Origin: Methylophaga sp.
GTDB taxonomy: Bacteria > Pseudomonadota > Gammaproteobacteria > Nitrosococcales > Methylophagaceae
Assembly (NCBI GenBank): GCA_002733505.1
Contig: NVVW01000006.1
Coordinates: 48,415 to 112,414, forward strand
DNA: 64,000 bases
Direction of reading: 5' to 3'
Shown here piece by piece: positions 18,023 through 26,174 of the stretch. The position numbers and the translations under genes are program-made. How positions within the stretch are numbered: the stretch's first letter is position 1; each line of letters begins with the position of its first letter. Below the pieces are notes generated by a model. The model was not told where the DNA came from. It saw only the letters and a list, made by a program, of their open reading frames with translations, and made no database searches.

Positions 18023-18877
18023 CTAAAGCAATGGAATACCTTCTTTTTGCAGTATTATCTTGATTTTTTGCTGTGCACTAGCGAGACCTTTGTTAATCGC
18101 TTGTAGCAAGGCATCGTCGCCCAAACGAACGGCTATAGATTGATCGTAATGTTGCATCACAATGTCACCATTTTCCAACTCATACTGTTGTTGGGACATG
18201 ACCATTTGTAAATCCGTATCTGAATTATGTACATAACGAGCAATTTCTGGTGCCCACAAATGAGCAATATCACCATTACCAGATACAATCTCACCAATAA
18301 GCTTTGTTGGCTTTGCGCGTATATATTTATTACGGATAGATTTAAAACCTATTAATGATTTTACGTAATTAAAATTACTTTCATACTTACCCACCGCTTT
18401 CAGCATCGTTTCTGATGGCGATCCTGGCACAATAACAATGTTCTTTAATTTTTGAATATCAGGACTCTTCCAACTTGTTATATCGAGATCTTTATCAGTG
18501 CGGTAAACAAACACATAACCCGTTTTATAATAAGGCTCACTAGTAGCTACTCGTGAATCATCCGTATCAACTCCCAGCACAACATCACACTCATTTTTCA
18601 TTAAGTGTTCAGTGACAAGAAAGATAGCAGCCTTATCTGACCATACAAATTCCAACGGTAACGACATACTCTCCGCTAGCACTTGAGCCAGCGCATTTTC
18701 AAAGCCTTGTTGCTCACTATTTGAATACGGCATTTCATCACTGGAAGCACAAATACGTAATGTATCAGGCAATGCCTCACTTGCCTGAACAGGCGAAATC
18801 ATTGTCAGCATTGATACAACTAATAGGCCACATTGACCAATATATTTGTAAATAGATTTTATTTTTTTGTTAAGCAT
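18023..18877 (-). CDS. mxaJ: MxaJ, periplasmic solute-binding-like protein of the methanol dehydrogenase system
   Basis: This 284-residue protein has a signal peptide (GLLVVSMLTMISPVQAS) and a type 2 periplasmic-binding fold: LRICASSDEMPYSN near the start, CDVVLGVDTDDSRVATSEPYYKTGYVFVY in the middle and a late FVLxx-like GDDALLQAINKGLA segment. MxaJ is needed for MxaFI activity and appears to act as a chaperone rather than a transporter. It is separated from mxaI by a 286-nt gap with repeats, which is unusual for this operon. Confidence 0.9.
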   Translation of the reverse strand: MLNKKIKSIYKYIGQCGLLVVSMLTMISPVQASEALPDTLRICASSDEMPYSNSEQQGFENALAQVLAESMSLPLEFVWSDKAAIFLVTEHLMKNECDVVLGVDTDDSRVATSEPYYKTGYVFVYRTDKDLDITSWKSPDIQKLKNIVIVPGSPSETMLKAVGKYESNFNYVKSLIGFKSIRNKYIRAKPTKLIGEIVSGNGDIAHLWAPEIARYVHNSDTDLQMVMSQQQYELENGDIVMQHYDQSIAVRLGDDALLQAINKGLASAQQKIKIILQKEGIPLL

Positions 18878-18951
18878 AAGGAGTACATTCTCTTTTATTT
18901 TAAGATATTAAAGACTGGCAACATGCGAGAGTCTTGTCTTTTAATTAAGCA

Positions 18952-19033
18952 GATCCCAGCTAAAAGCATGCCGGGATGACGAATAAAAAAGACTACAACT
19001 TGAATAATAACGGGCATATACCCGTGATCATTT
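18952..19033. repeat. REP-like palindrome plus end-motif of a dispersed repeat family
   Basis: 18952-18980 (GATCCCAGCTAAAAGCATGC...GGGATGAC) recurs almost unchanged at 21711-21739. 19001-19033 is a palindrome around CGGGCATATACCCG containing the CCCGTGATCATT end motif that also occurs near 21785, 28411 and 63900. The segment fills the mxaJ-mxaI gap and has no coding potential. Confidence 0.7.
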
Positions 19034-19163
19034 CCAAGCTACTTGTCTTTGGTTATTTATAGTGTAAATATTTTTCTGGACTGATGGCGTTTGTTGAGGA
19101 AAGCAACCAAAATAGAGATCAGCTATAAAAGCCTGACCTCTATCATTTAGACAGGGTGATGAA

Positions 19164-19433
19164 CTAAAACACCCATTTACCCGTTTTTTTGAAATTTGCA
19201 GCGCGTTTTGCATTACGCGCATCCACAGCTTTCATCGAAATATCCTGCTTATTCAGTTCGGTTTGACTGTGTTTTGGATCAAATTTAGATCCCTTTATTT
19301 TATCGGGAAAGCCTGGTTTAGCTTCCCAACATATGCCCGGTTCTGAACATTTGGTACCATCATAAGCTATTGCAGTTGCACCAAAAGCTAACATCACTGC
19401 TGCTGCTGTAGATAATATTGTTAATTTATTCAT
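19164..19433 (-). CDS. mxaI: MxaI, small (beta) subunit of methanol dehydrogenase
   Basis: This 89-residue precursor has a signal peptide (NKLTILSTAAAVMLAFGATAIA). The mature subunit of about 66 residues starts YDGTKC and contains CSEPGICWEAKPGFPDKI with a disulfide-forming cysteine pair, plus a lysine-rich helix ending GKWVF. It forms the alpha2-beta2 enzyme with MxaF. Lanthanide (XoxF) enzymes usually lack this subunit, so it supports the calcium type. Here it directly follows mxaF; in most clusters it follows mxaG. Confidence 0.95.
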   Translation of the reverse strand: MNKLTILSTAAAVMLAFGATAIAYDGTKCSEPGICWEAKPGFPDKIKGSKFDPKHSQTELNKQDISMKAVDARNAKRAANFKKTGKWVF

Positions 19434-19455
19434 AGTTTTTTCCTTCTATTTAAAG

Positions 19456-19484
19456 AGCTGGCAATACGCCGAGTATTGCCAGCT
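19456..19484 (-). promoter_or_regulatory. Perfect 12-bp hairpin between mxaF and mxaI
   Basis: AGCTGGCAATAC (19456-19467) pairs perfectly with GTATTGCCAGCT (19473-19484) around a 5-nt loop. No T-run follows on the minus strand, so a simple terminator is unlikely. A transcript-stabilising or processing stem that sets the mxaF:mxaI ratio is plausible. Confidence 0.65.
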
Positions 19485-19536
19485 AAATTTACACAACAAT
19501 AAAATATAGTCATATTATTGTTATCCGTGACTGTGA

Positions 19537-21420
19537 TTACATTTCGTATTCACCAACACTTAGATCGTCGTATGGACCTTTACCATCAAGAGAAAACACG
19601 ATGAATCCGCCACCCATTTGAGTAGTACGGGCAAGTTCTTTAAATGCACCTACCGCTCCCAAACCAGCTGATGGATCATTCAAGTCAAAGACCAAACCTA
19701 CTGCCGGCCAGCCACCTACACCGTAGTTGATAGCAATATATTGAATGCCTTTATGGGTGTATGTCATTGGATGCCCTACAACCCCTGATGGAAGTTTGAA
19801 TTTCCATAGTAATTTACCGGTATCTGAATCACGCGCTTTCAAGAAACCATCAAGCGTACCGTAAAATACTAAGCCACCCGCTGTAACCATATTGCCGCCC
19901 CAGAGCGAGAATTTTTCCATCACTTCCCAAGCAAACTCACCTGTAATAGCGTTATAAGCTTTAAGTTGTCCAGAACCAATACCACGTTGACGATCACCTT
20001 TAGGACCAGGGTAACTCCATACGTTTGCACCTACGAAGAACTGACCTGCACGGTATGGCAACATAAACGGTTCCCAATCCATACATAAATGATTTATGGA
20101 AAGATAGAACAATTCTCTTGTAGGATCATATGAAGACATAGCTTGGTTGTGGAAACCCATGGCGGAAGGACAAATATCACGCGAACGATGATTCATGCTT
20201 GTGCTAAATTCTGGATCACGAATAGGCAGACCTGTTTTCAGATCTACTTTTTTCAACCAGTTAGCAGTATCATCCATTTTATTAGCTGAAATCAGATCAC
20301 CATTTTCACGATCCAGAGTATAAACAATACCGTTACGATCAGGGTGTGTCAGCAATTTACGCATTTTGCCATTCTTGTCTTTTTGCTCAGATAACATCAT
20401 CAGATTAACACCAGCAAAATCCCATTCATCATGAGGTGTTTTTTGATAACCGAATTTAGCTAAACCGGTATCAGCATCTCGCCCCCAAATGGTCATAGTC
20501 CATTTATTATCGCCTGGACGCATAGTTTCATTCCATGGTGCAGGGTTACCTGAACCATAGTAGAACATTTCCAAATCAGGATCATAAGCATACCAACCCC
20601 AGTTAGTACCACCGCCTATTCTCCACGCGTCACCTTCCCACGTTCTCATACCCAAGTCTTTTGCTTGACCATAATGTGGATTAGCATCATTGAAGTCCTT
20701 CTTTAGCCCAATATCCGCATCAGGACCAGTTGCATACCATCTCCATACCATCTCACCTGTATGAATATCAAAGGCTGTTAAATAGCCACGAACACCCAGT
20801 TCCGCACCTGACGAACCCTGAATCACTAAGTCTTTAATAATAAAAGGTGATTGCGTTTGGGTTTGACCCATGTCAATAGCACCTGTTTCCACTTGCCAAT
20901 GCACTTCGCCTGTTGCTGCAATCAAGGTAACAACATTACCGTCTAACTGACTTTTTACAATCAGAGCAGGTGTTTTGCTATCACCTGGCCAGTATGCCAA
21001 ACCACGGTTAACCACATCACAACACGCCACTGCACGCGCAGCAGGATCTTGCTTAGGCTTATGTTCCCAGACAATTTTACCGGGATCGTTCAAATTAAAT
21101 GCAAAGGTGTTATTTGGGTAAGGTGAATGAATATACATCATATCCCCAACAACCAATGGTGCCCCCTCGTGACCACTTAGAACACCTGTTGAAAAACTCC
21201 AAGATGCTTTCAAATTACTCACATTTTTTTTGTCAATTTGTGTTGCAGGACTAAATTTATCTGCTGAGTAGTTTTTGCCCTGCATTACCCAGTTAGCATC
21301 ACTCTTTTGAAGCTCAACCAGCTTATCATTGGCTGACACAATGCCTGTAGCGAATAAACCAATAGTAGAACTTAGCAAAACAGCTGAACTAATTATTGAT
21401 ATTTTTTGTTTTTTTCTCAT
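19537..21420 (-). CDS. mxaF: MxaF, PQQ-dependent methanol dehydrogenase large subunit (calcium type)
   Basis: This periplasmic eight-bladed propeller enzyme oxidises methanol to formaldehyde with PQQ. The start at 21420 has Shine-Dalgarno GGGAG and a signal peptide ([23 protein letters not shown]); upstream in-frame residues are rejected. It gives 627 residues, the family length. The vicinal disulfide is in [11 protein letters not shown]. Calcium ligands are Glu in [11 protein letters not shown] and Asn in GSGNPAPWN. The catalytic Asp is D334 in [10 protein letters not shown]. The residue two after it is Ala (A336), as in calcium MxaF; lanthanide XoxF has Asp there. Together with mxaI this fixes the type. 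Confidence 0.97.
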   Translation of the reverse strand: MRKKQKISIISSAVLLSSTIGLFATGIVSANDKLVELQKSDANWVMQGKNYSADKFSPATQIDKKNVSNLKASWSFSTGVLSGHEGAPLVVGDMMYIHSPYPNNTFAFNLNDPGKIVWEHKPKQDPAARAVACCDVVNRGLAYWPGDSKTPALIVKSQLDGNVVTLIAATGEVHWQVETGAIDMGQTQTQSPFIIKDLVIQGSSGAELGVRGYLTAFDIHTGEMVWRWYATGPDADIGLKKDFNDANPHYGQAKDLGMRTWEGDAWRIGGGTNWGWYAYDPDLEMFYYGSGNPAPWNETMRPGDNKWTMTIWGRDADTGLAKFGYQKTPHDEWDFAGVNLMMLSEQKDKNGKMRKLLTHPDRNGIVYTLDRENGDLISANKMDDTANWLKKVDLKTGLPIRDPEFSTSMNHRSRDICPSAMGFHNQAMSSYDPTRELFYLSINHLCMDWEPFMLPYRAGQFFVGANVWSYPGPKGDRQRGIGSGQLKAYNAITGEFAWEVMEKFSLWGGNMVTAGGLVFYGTLDGFLKARDSDTGKLLWKFKLPSGVVGHPMTYTHKGIQYIAINYGVGGWPAVGLVFDLNDPSAGLGAVGAFKELARTTQMGGGFIVFSLDGKGPYDDLSVGEYEM

Positions 21421-21598
21421 AATATCTCCCATTTCTCTCTTAAAAAGTTTAGTAGACGCCTTGCTGTGCCACCCTCTTACTGTAGCAGTCACCAGCTATG
21501 ACGACAGAGCCATTATCAACATCTAGAGCCGGAGAAAATAGAGCTTATAGCCATCTATACTTTAGGGAAGACATCATTAAACAAACTGGGGGGCTTAG
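21421..21598 (-). promoter_or_regulatory. mxaF leader and promoter region
   Basis: This stretch upstream of mxaF must hold its promoter. On the minus strand, AT-rich hexamer-like motifs (AAAGTATAGATGG and CTATAAGC, about 21545-21562) could be -10 elements, but no matched -35 is convincing. No coding sequence is supported here. Confidence 0.4.
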
Positions 21599-21708
21599 TT
21601 TAGTCCCTCAGTTTTTGGAATATCATTAACCCAACATATAGCCATGACACTTCAAATTGCAGATTTATATTTTTGGTCACTGCCGCATGTTTTAAGTGTG
21701 CTAGCCAT

Positions 21709-21920
21709 AAGATCCCAGCTAAAAGCATGCTGAGATGACAATATTTATACAAGACCATCTGCAATTTTAATGATTTTGGGTATATACCCGTGATCATTGA
21801 AACTGCAGGTAGTTCGTCATTGCGAGCAACGCGAAGCAATCCAGGCAGAGCTGGATTGCCGCACTGCGTTCGCAATGACAAATAAAAAAACCGCAAAATG
21901 AATGATAACGGGTATATATA
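21709..21920. repeat. Nested repeats at the right edge of the mxa island
   Basis: 21711-21739 repeats the REP-like palindrome at 18952-18980. 21778-21795 (GGGTATATACCCGTGATC) and 21900-21920 (GAATGATAACGGGTATATATA) are inverted ends of the dispersed element. Between them, 21815-21879 is a long palindrome of the GTCATTGCGAGC...GCAATCCAG / CTGGATTGC...GCAATGAC type, widespread as an interspersed repeat in proteobacteria. The segment 21599-21962 has no gene I can support. Confidence 0.75.
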
Positions 21921-21923
21921 AGT

Positions 21924-21960
21924 GTTTAGTCCCCCGACAGTGGTCTGAAGGGGACTAAAC
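21924..21960. repeat. Perfect 11-bp hairpin abutting the truncated birA
   Basis: GTTTAGTCCCC (21924-21934) and GGGGACTAAAC (21950-21960) pair perfectly around 15 nt. A related TTTAGTCCC lies at 21599-21607, so 21598-21960 could be one inserted unit with inverted ends. The hairpin ends exactly where birA homology begins. Confidence 0.6.
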
Positions 21961-21962
21961 AA

Positions 21963-22516
21963 TTAACTGGCCATTTCCCGCAGAAACAGCGCTTAATGGC
22001 CTTACTATCGCTATTGGAATAAGCTTGTTAAACACTTTAAAACTAGAAGGAATCAATGGCTTACAGCTTAAATGGCCAAACGATATTTTATATAAAAGAC
22101 AAAAGTTAGCCGGAATTCTAGTAGAATCACGTTACGGTAGGCAACAAAATACCGTCGTGGGGATCGGCCTCAATTTTGAGCTTCCGACTACAACACAACA
22201 ACAAATTCAACAAGCAACCACCAGTCTTCAGCAGCTTTGTACTAAAGTACCCTGTCGAAATGCACTGGCAGGAAAAATAATTAATACAATGATAGAAACA
22301 TTACAACATTTTCAAAGCCATGGTTTACATGACTTTATTAGCCAATGGCCACAATATGACGCTTTGCATAATCAAGCGATTACCTTAATCAATGATTGTG
22401 AGCGTACTGATGCTATTGCACGAGGCATTAACGAGCAAGGCGAGCTTCGTTATCAAATAGGTGATCAAATTCATACTCTCTCTAATAGCCATATCAGCAT
22501 AAGGTTTGCATCATGA
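21963..22516 (+). pseudogene. birA: 5'-truncated birA copy (native 3' end)
   Basis: This is the second birA, beginning at the SWPF segment. It lacks the STND and GRGRRG biotin/ATP-binding motifs, so it cannot be an active ligase. KWPNDI, KLAGILVE and GIGLNF remain, and the frame is open. Upstream the frame meets a TAA at 21955-21957, and the first possible start is a TTG at 22025. The stop TGA overlaps the coaX ATG (ATGA), the normal birA-coaX arrangement. This end is therefore probably the original chromosomal birA terminus. Confidence 0.88.
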
Positions 22517-23439
22517 AATTATTAGTTGATATTGGTAATACTCGAGTCAAATGGGCAACCCTTGAAAAAGGCGGTTCGATTGAGAGTCAGTCTTTCACCC
22601 GCAAGAAAACAACAATCAAATCATCGCTAACCAGCGAATGGAAAGCACTGGAAAATATCAGTTCTATTCATGTCTCCAATGTGGCTGGCGATAAAATAGC
22701 CCAACAATTAACCGAATGGGCAGAAAAGAAGTGGCAACTGACCCCTACATTTATCAAGAGCGAATCCAATCGGTTCGGGGTAACAAATTCATATTCTGAA
22801 GCGGAGTTACTAGGTGTTGATCGCTGGTTGGCACTGATTGCGGCAAGACAGCATGCCCGCCAAGCAACCTGCATTATTGATTGTGGCACTGCCATTACCG
22901 TTGATATAGTCACTAAATATGGCATTCACCAAGGCGGAATGATACTAGCTGGTTTATCACTGATGCGTGAAGCATTAGGTAACAATACTAATATGAGTGA
23001 TAACGCCGAGATCAGTGATTTTAAAACATTAGCAGTAAATACCCAAAGTGCCATTCAAGCCGGTACGCTTTACACCGTATCCGCAAGTTTAGAGCGTCTT
23101 ATCGATGATCTAAGCGTACAATTTAATAATAAAATCCGTTTTATTATCACGGGTGGTGATGCTGAAACAATATTGCCTTTGATTAGCACATCTATCTCAC
23201 ACTACCCTGATATCGTATTAAAAGGCCTAGCCTACTACGCACGCCAAGGTGACAGAAAGAACCCTGTCCACAATTCGCAAGAAACTGTGGAAACTGTGGA
23301 AACTGTGGAAACTGTGGAAACTGTGGAAACTGTGGAAACTGTGGAAGCTGTGGAAGCTGTGGAAGCTGTGGAAGCTGTGGAAGCTGTGGAAGCTGTGGAA
23401 GCTGTGGAAGCTGTGGAAGCTGTGGAAGCTGTGGAATAA
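22513..23439 (+). CDS. coaX: Type III pantothenate kinase CoaX with a repetitive C-terminal tail
   Basis: CoaX phosphorylates pantothenate, the first step of coenzyme A synthesis, and is active in the cytoplasm as a dimer. Phosphate motif [13 protein letters not shown] is at the N-terminus, followed by [21 protein letters not shown] and the late FIITGGDAE motif. The catalytic domain ends near residue 250. Codons 257-308 are a tail of seven Glu-Thr-Val and ten Glu-Ala-Val units plus a final Glu, encoded by a 9-bp tandem repeat. The tail is absent from usual CoaX proteins. The start overlaps the truncated birA. Confidence 0.93.
   Translation: MKLLVDIGNTRVKWATLEKGGSIESQSFTRKKTTIKSSLTSEWKALENISSIHVSNVAGDKIAQQLTEWAEKKWQLTPTFIKSESNRFGVTNSYSEAELLGVDRWLALIAARQHARQATCIIDCGTAITVDIVTKYGIHQGGMILAGLSLMREALGNNTNMSDNAEISDFKTLAVNTQSAIQAGTLYTVSASLERLIDDLSVQFNNKIRFIITGGDAETILPLISTSISHYPDIVLKGLAYYARQGDRKNPVHNSQETVETVETVETVETVETVETVEAVEAVEAVEAVEAVEAVEAVEAVEAVEAVE
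23281..23436 (+). repeat. 9-bp tandem repeat, 17 units, inside coaX
   Basis: Seven GAAACTGTG units are followed by ten GAAGCTGTG units and one extra GAA before the stop. The units differ at one base, and each block is homogeneous. Because the period is 9, gain or loss of units keeps the coaX frame. Confidence 0.97.
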
Positions 23440-23499
23440 AGTTTGTCGAGTCGCGACATAGAAAGCAACAAAGACAAGCAAATAAAAGCTACTGCCTAC

Positions 23500-23752
23500 T
23501 ATGATAAGTTTTCACCAATGGCAGCACGTTATTGATTCGTTGGTAGAAGTACTATCTCCCAATGGACGCATTGTTATTATGGATTGGTATATTGAAAAAC
23601 CATCGCTAACAGGTCGCCTAGTGGAATAGATTAGAAAAGGTGAAGTCAATAGACCGCTATTGCTACGTAAATTCGCCTTGATATCCACTAAAATAAATGC
23701 ACTGGTACACAATGCTTATGATTTTTTATTCGCTTTAAACATTATTTATTAA
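23500..23752 (+). pseudogene. Degenerate SAM-dependent methyltransferase fragment
   Basis: Reading + strand gives AYYDKFSPM (a typical methyltransferase beginning), then a shift to HVIDSLVEVLSPNGRIVIMDWYIEKPSLTGRLVE, like the beta-4/beta-5 region of class I enzymes. An in-frame TAG follows (23627), then IRKGEVNRPLLRKF up to the TAA at 23750. The middle of the domain is missing. I see no intact gene between coaX and the tRNA. Confidence 0.55.
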
Positions 23753-23860
23753 TGAGCTATTGTAAATTATAGAATTGCTGACTATCCTTATCCCGTTCTC
23801 AGGTTAAATAAGCATTTGTCAGATTAGCCAATCTAATGTAATCTTTTCACCGTTAACAAT

Positions 23861-23950
23861 GGAGAGCTGGCCGAGCGGCCGATGGCGCACGCCTGGAAAG
23901 TGTGTATAGGTTTATCCCTATCGAGGGTTCGAATCCCTCGCTCTCCGCCA
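23861..23950 (+). tRNA. tRNA-Ser (GGA anticodon)
   Basis: This is a class II tRNA of 90 nt including an encoded CCA. The acceptor GGAGAGC pairs with GCTCTCC. The D arm TGGCCGAGCGGCC is typical of Ser/Leu. The anticodon loop CTGGAAA gives GGA, and a long variable arm is present. The T arm is GAGGGTTCGAATCCCTC. Confidence 0.95.
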
Positions 23951-24035
23951 TAATAAACTGATAAAAAATAGTATATCCCGATGATATACTAAGCCAAATT
24001 TCTCAACTTAATAAAAACACCTTGGTGCTAAACTA

Positions 24036-24422
24036 ATGAAAATTATTATACGATACTTTTTTAAAGGCTTACGTCTTATCCTTGGCCCTATCTTGCTATT
24101 CTGGGATGGAATAACAAGCCCTTCTGGAATTAAGCGCAGCACCGATGCTCAGCAAGAAATTGATGAGCAAACAAAACAGCTCGCACTTTACCATTTCAAG
24201 ACGTGCCCATTCTGCATTAAAACTCGCCGTGAAATGAAGCGTCTATCACTGAACATTGAAAAACGTGATGTTCAAAACAATGAAGAACACAAAAGAGCCT
24301 TATTAGAAGAAGGCGGCCAAATTAAAGTTCCTTGCCTTAGAATTGAAGAGAGTGAAGGAAATAGTGTTTGGATGTATGAATCTGAAGCGATTATAAAATA
24401 TTTGCAAAGCCGATTTTCTTAA
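24036..24422 (+). CDS. Membrane-anchored glutaredoxin-like protein (GST N-terminal fold)
   Basis: The 128 residues begin with a hydrophobic anchor (IIIRYFFKGLRLILGPILLFWD). A thioredoxin-fold domain follows with the redox pair in FKTCPFCIKTRREM (about residues 55-63), the cis-Pro in IKVPCLRIE, and a C-terminal YESEAIIKYLQSRF typical of glutaredoxin/GST N-domains. It probably handles glutathione-linked thiol exchange near the inner membrane. Relatives of this size are common in gammaproteobacteria. Confidence 0.85.
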   Translation: MKIIIRYFFKGLRLILGPILLFWDGITSPSGIKRSTDAQQEIDEQTKQLALYHFKTCPFCIKTRREMKRLSLNIEKRDVQNNEEHKRALLEEGGQIKVPCLRIEESEGNSVWMYESEAIIKYLQSRFS

Positions 24423-24452
24423 ACGCGGCTCCATTAACTGTTAAAGTTAGAA

Positions 24453-25436
24453 TTATTCAAACCCAAAGCTCTGAACCTGTGATATTTTCTGCTTATCCAG
24501 TGCAAGCATAAGCAAGCGATCAAAACCTATCGCCACACCAGAACACTCAGGCAAACCCACCTGCATAGCGGCAAGCAGATCTTCATCTAGTGGTATTACA
24601 GGTTTATCTTGTTGTTTTCGTTGTTGATTATCCTGCTCAAAACGTTGGCGTAATTCATCAGCATCTAATAATTCATTATAGCCATTGGCAATTTCAACGC
24701 CACCAATATAAAGCTCAAAGCGATCGGCGACTGCATTGCCTTGTTGATCGTATTTAATTTTAGCTAATTGTGCTTGTGACGCGGGGAAGTCATAGATAAA
24801 AAGTGGACAATTTAAACTGGCTAATTTAGGTTCCACCACATAGCTTATTAGTAGCGCTAACCATCCATCTCTGTCGGTTTCAAACTCATCTGGTAATGAG
24901 TTTATTCGTGCCCGTGCGCAGTGTTTTATTTGATCATCAGAGCAGGTCAATACATTTAACTTGAAGAAAAACTCAAACACACCCCGATAACTTAAACGCA
25001 TAACGGCAGCAAATTGAAAGACGTGCTGCAAAAGTCCATTCACTTCATCAATGAGTTGATGCAAGTTTAGTCCGGGGCGATACCATTCCAGCATGGTGAA
25101 CTCTGATGAATGAAGTTTGCCCTGCTCGCCATTTCGAAATACACGGGCAATTTGATAGATAGAGCCCGAATCTGCCGCCAGCAATCGCTTCATGGCAAAT
25201 TCAGGCGAGGTTTGCAGGTAATGCCTTTGTTTTGTTTGTGTGCCTATCGGGATGTAGTCGGTGGTGAAACTATCTAAATAAGGCGCTGTAGGTGCTGCTG
25301 TCGATAGTATAGGGGTTTCTACCTCCCAGACACCACGCTCAGCAAAAAAAAGGCGGACATCAGCTAAATACTGTGCCCGTTTTTTTAATGTTTCTATATC
25401 TGCTGTTGGACGCCAGCTTTTTCCATTTACACTCAT
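24453..25436 (-). CDS. epmA: EF-P (R)-beta-lysine ligase EpmA (PoxA/GenX)
   Basis: This 327-residue paralogue of class II lysyl-tRNA synthetase lacks the anticodon-binding domain. It attaches (R)-beta-lysine to lysine 34 of EF-P. Class II motifs are visible: motif 2 FRNGEQGKLHSSEFTMLEWYRPG and motif 3 GVAIGFDRLLMLAL near the end. The substrate efp gene lies just upstream on the same strand, and epmB lies divergently beyond it, so the whole module is together. Confidence 0.95.
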   Translation of the reverse strand: MSVNGKSWRPTADIETLKKRAQYLADVRLFFAERGVWEVETPILSTAAPTAPYLDSFTTDYIPIGTQTKQRHYLQTSPEFAMKRLLAADSGSIYQIARVFRNGEQGKLHSSEFTMLEWYRPGLNLHQLIDEVNGLLQHVFQFAAVMRLSYRGVFEFFFKLNVLTCSDDQIKHCARARINSLPDEFETDRDGWLALLISYVVEPKLASLNCPLFIYDFPASQAQLAKIKYDQQGNAVADRFELYIGGVEIANGYNELLDADELRQRFEQDNQQRKQQDKPVIPLDEDLLAAMQVGLPECSGVAIGFDRLLMLALDKQKISQVQSFGFE

Positions 25437-25448
25437 TCATAATTTCTC

Positions 25449-25549
25449 TGTCATCCCGCATGTTTTAAGCGGGGCTCTTCCATGCACGGTTTAAACAATC
25501 ACTATATTGCTTACTTCATAGATTCTCGATAAAAGAACTCGAGAATGAC
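25449..25549. repeat. REP-like palindromes between epmA and efp
   Basis: 25450-25477 (GTCATCCCGCATG...AAGCGGGGCTC) and 25521-25549 (GATTCTCG...CGAGAATGAC) are two imperfect inverted-repeat segments of the GTCATCCCG type also seen near 54960. They carry no coding potential. Confidence 0.6.
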
Positions 25550-25552
25550 GAC

Positions 25553-26122
25553 TTATTTTTTAGCACGTTCTACATATTCACCTGACCGAGTATCAATGCG
25601 AAGTAAATCACCAATATTCATAAATAATGGCACTCGCACAACGGCACCTGTTTCTAATGTGGCAGGTTTGCCGCCCGTTCCTGCGGTATCACCTTTTAGA
25701 CCTGGATCTGTTTCTGTCACTTCTAAGTTTACAAAATTAGGTGCTGTCACTAATAAAGGTGAGCCATTCCATTGTGTCACTGTATAAACATATTGTTCTT
25801 TTAGCCATTTTTTACAATCTGCAATCGCATTCTGGTCAGCGGCATGTTGTTCAAATGTTTTGGCATCCATGAAATACCAAAACTCGCCGTCGGTGTAAGA
25901 ATATTCTAATTCAACTTCCATCACATCGGCAGATTCAACGCTATCACCTGATTTAAAAGTACGTTCATTAACGCGGCCTGTTTTTAAATTGCGGAATTTA
26001 ACGCGGTTAAATGCTTGGCCCTTACCGGGCTTTACTAGCTCATTTTCAATAATGCTACAGGGATCGCCATCCAATATAAATTTCAGACCAGATTTAAATT
26101 GATTTGTACTAACACTTGCCAT
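25553..26122 (-). CDS. efp: Translation elongation factor P
   Basis: EF-P (189 residues) relieves ribosome stalling at polyproline. The modification site is lysine 34 in the loop [14 protein letters not shown], which matches the EpmA/EpmB-modified class. Three beta-barrel domains are expected. The conserved C-terminal GLKGDTAG...[13 protein letters not shown]...GD...IDTR.GEYVER block is complete. It is flanked by both modification enzymes. Confidence 0.96.
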   Translation of the reverse strand: MASVSTNQFKSGLKFILDGDPCSIIENELVKPGKGQAFNRVKFRNLKTGRVNERTFKSGDSVESADVMEVELEYSYTDGEFWYFMDAKTFEQHAADQNAIADCKKWLKEQYVYTVTQWNGSPLLVTAPNFVNLEVTETDPGLKGDTAGTGGKPATLETGAVVRVPLFMNIGDLLRIDTRSGEYVERAKK

Positions 26123-26174
26123 GACAACCTCTTTTGAGCGACGATCTATCGTCTATTAAAAATTTTGAACGACT

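Noticed and set aside
19537..21420. XoxF-type (lanthanide) methanol dehydrogenase
   Set aside because: The residue two after the catalytic aspartate is alanine, not aspartate, and an mxaI gene follows directly. Both point to calcium MxaF.
21600..21962. Minus-strand 120-codon gene
   Set aside because: It runs through the REP palindrome and the junction hairpin, so it is a chance frame over repeats.
22025..22516. Second functional biotin ligase
   Set aside because: The biotin/ATP-binding STND and GRGRRG motifs are missing and no good start exists.
23281..23436. CRISPR-like array
   Set aside because: The 9-bp units are contiguous with no spacers and are in frame with coaX, so it is a simple tandem repeat.
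23227..23481. Minus-strand genes of Phe-His-Ser or Ala-Ser-Thr repeats
   Set aside because: They arise only because the 9-bp repeat is open in all frames, and they have no ribosome site or homology.
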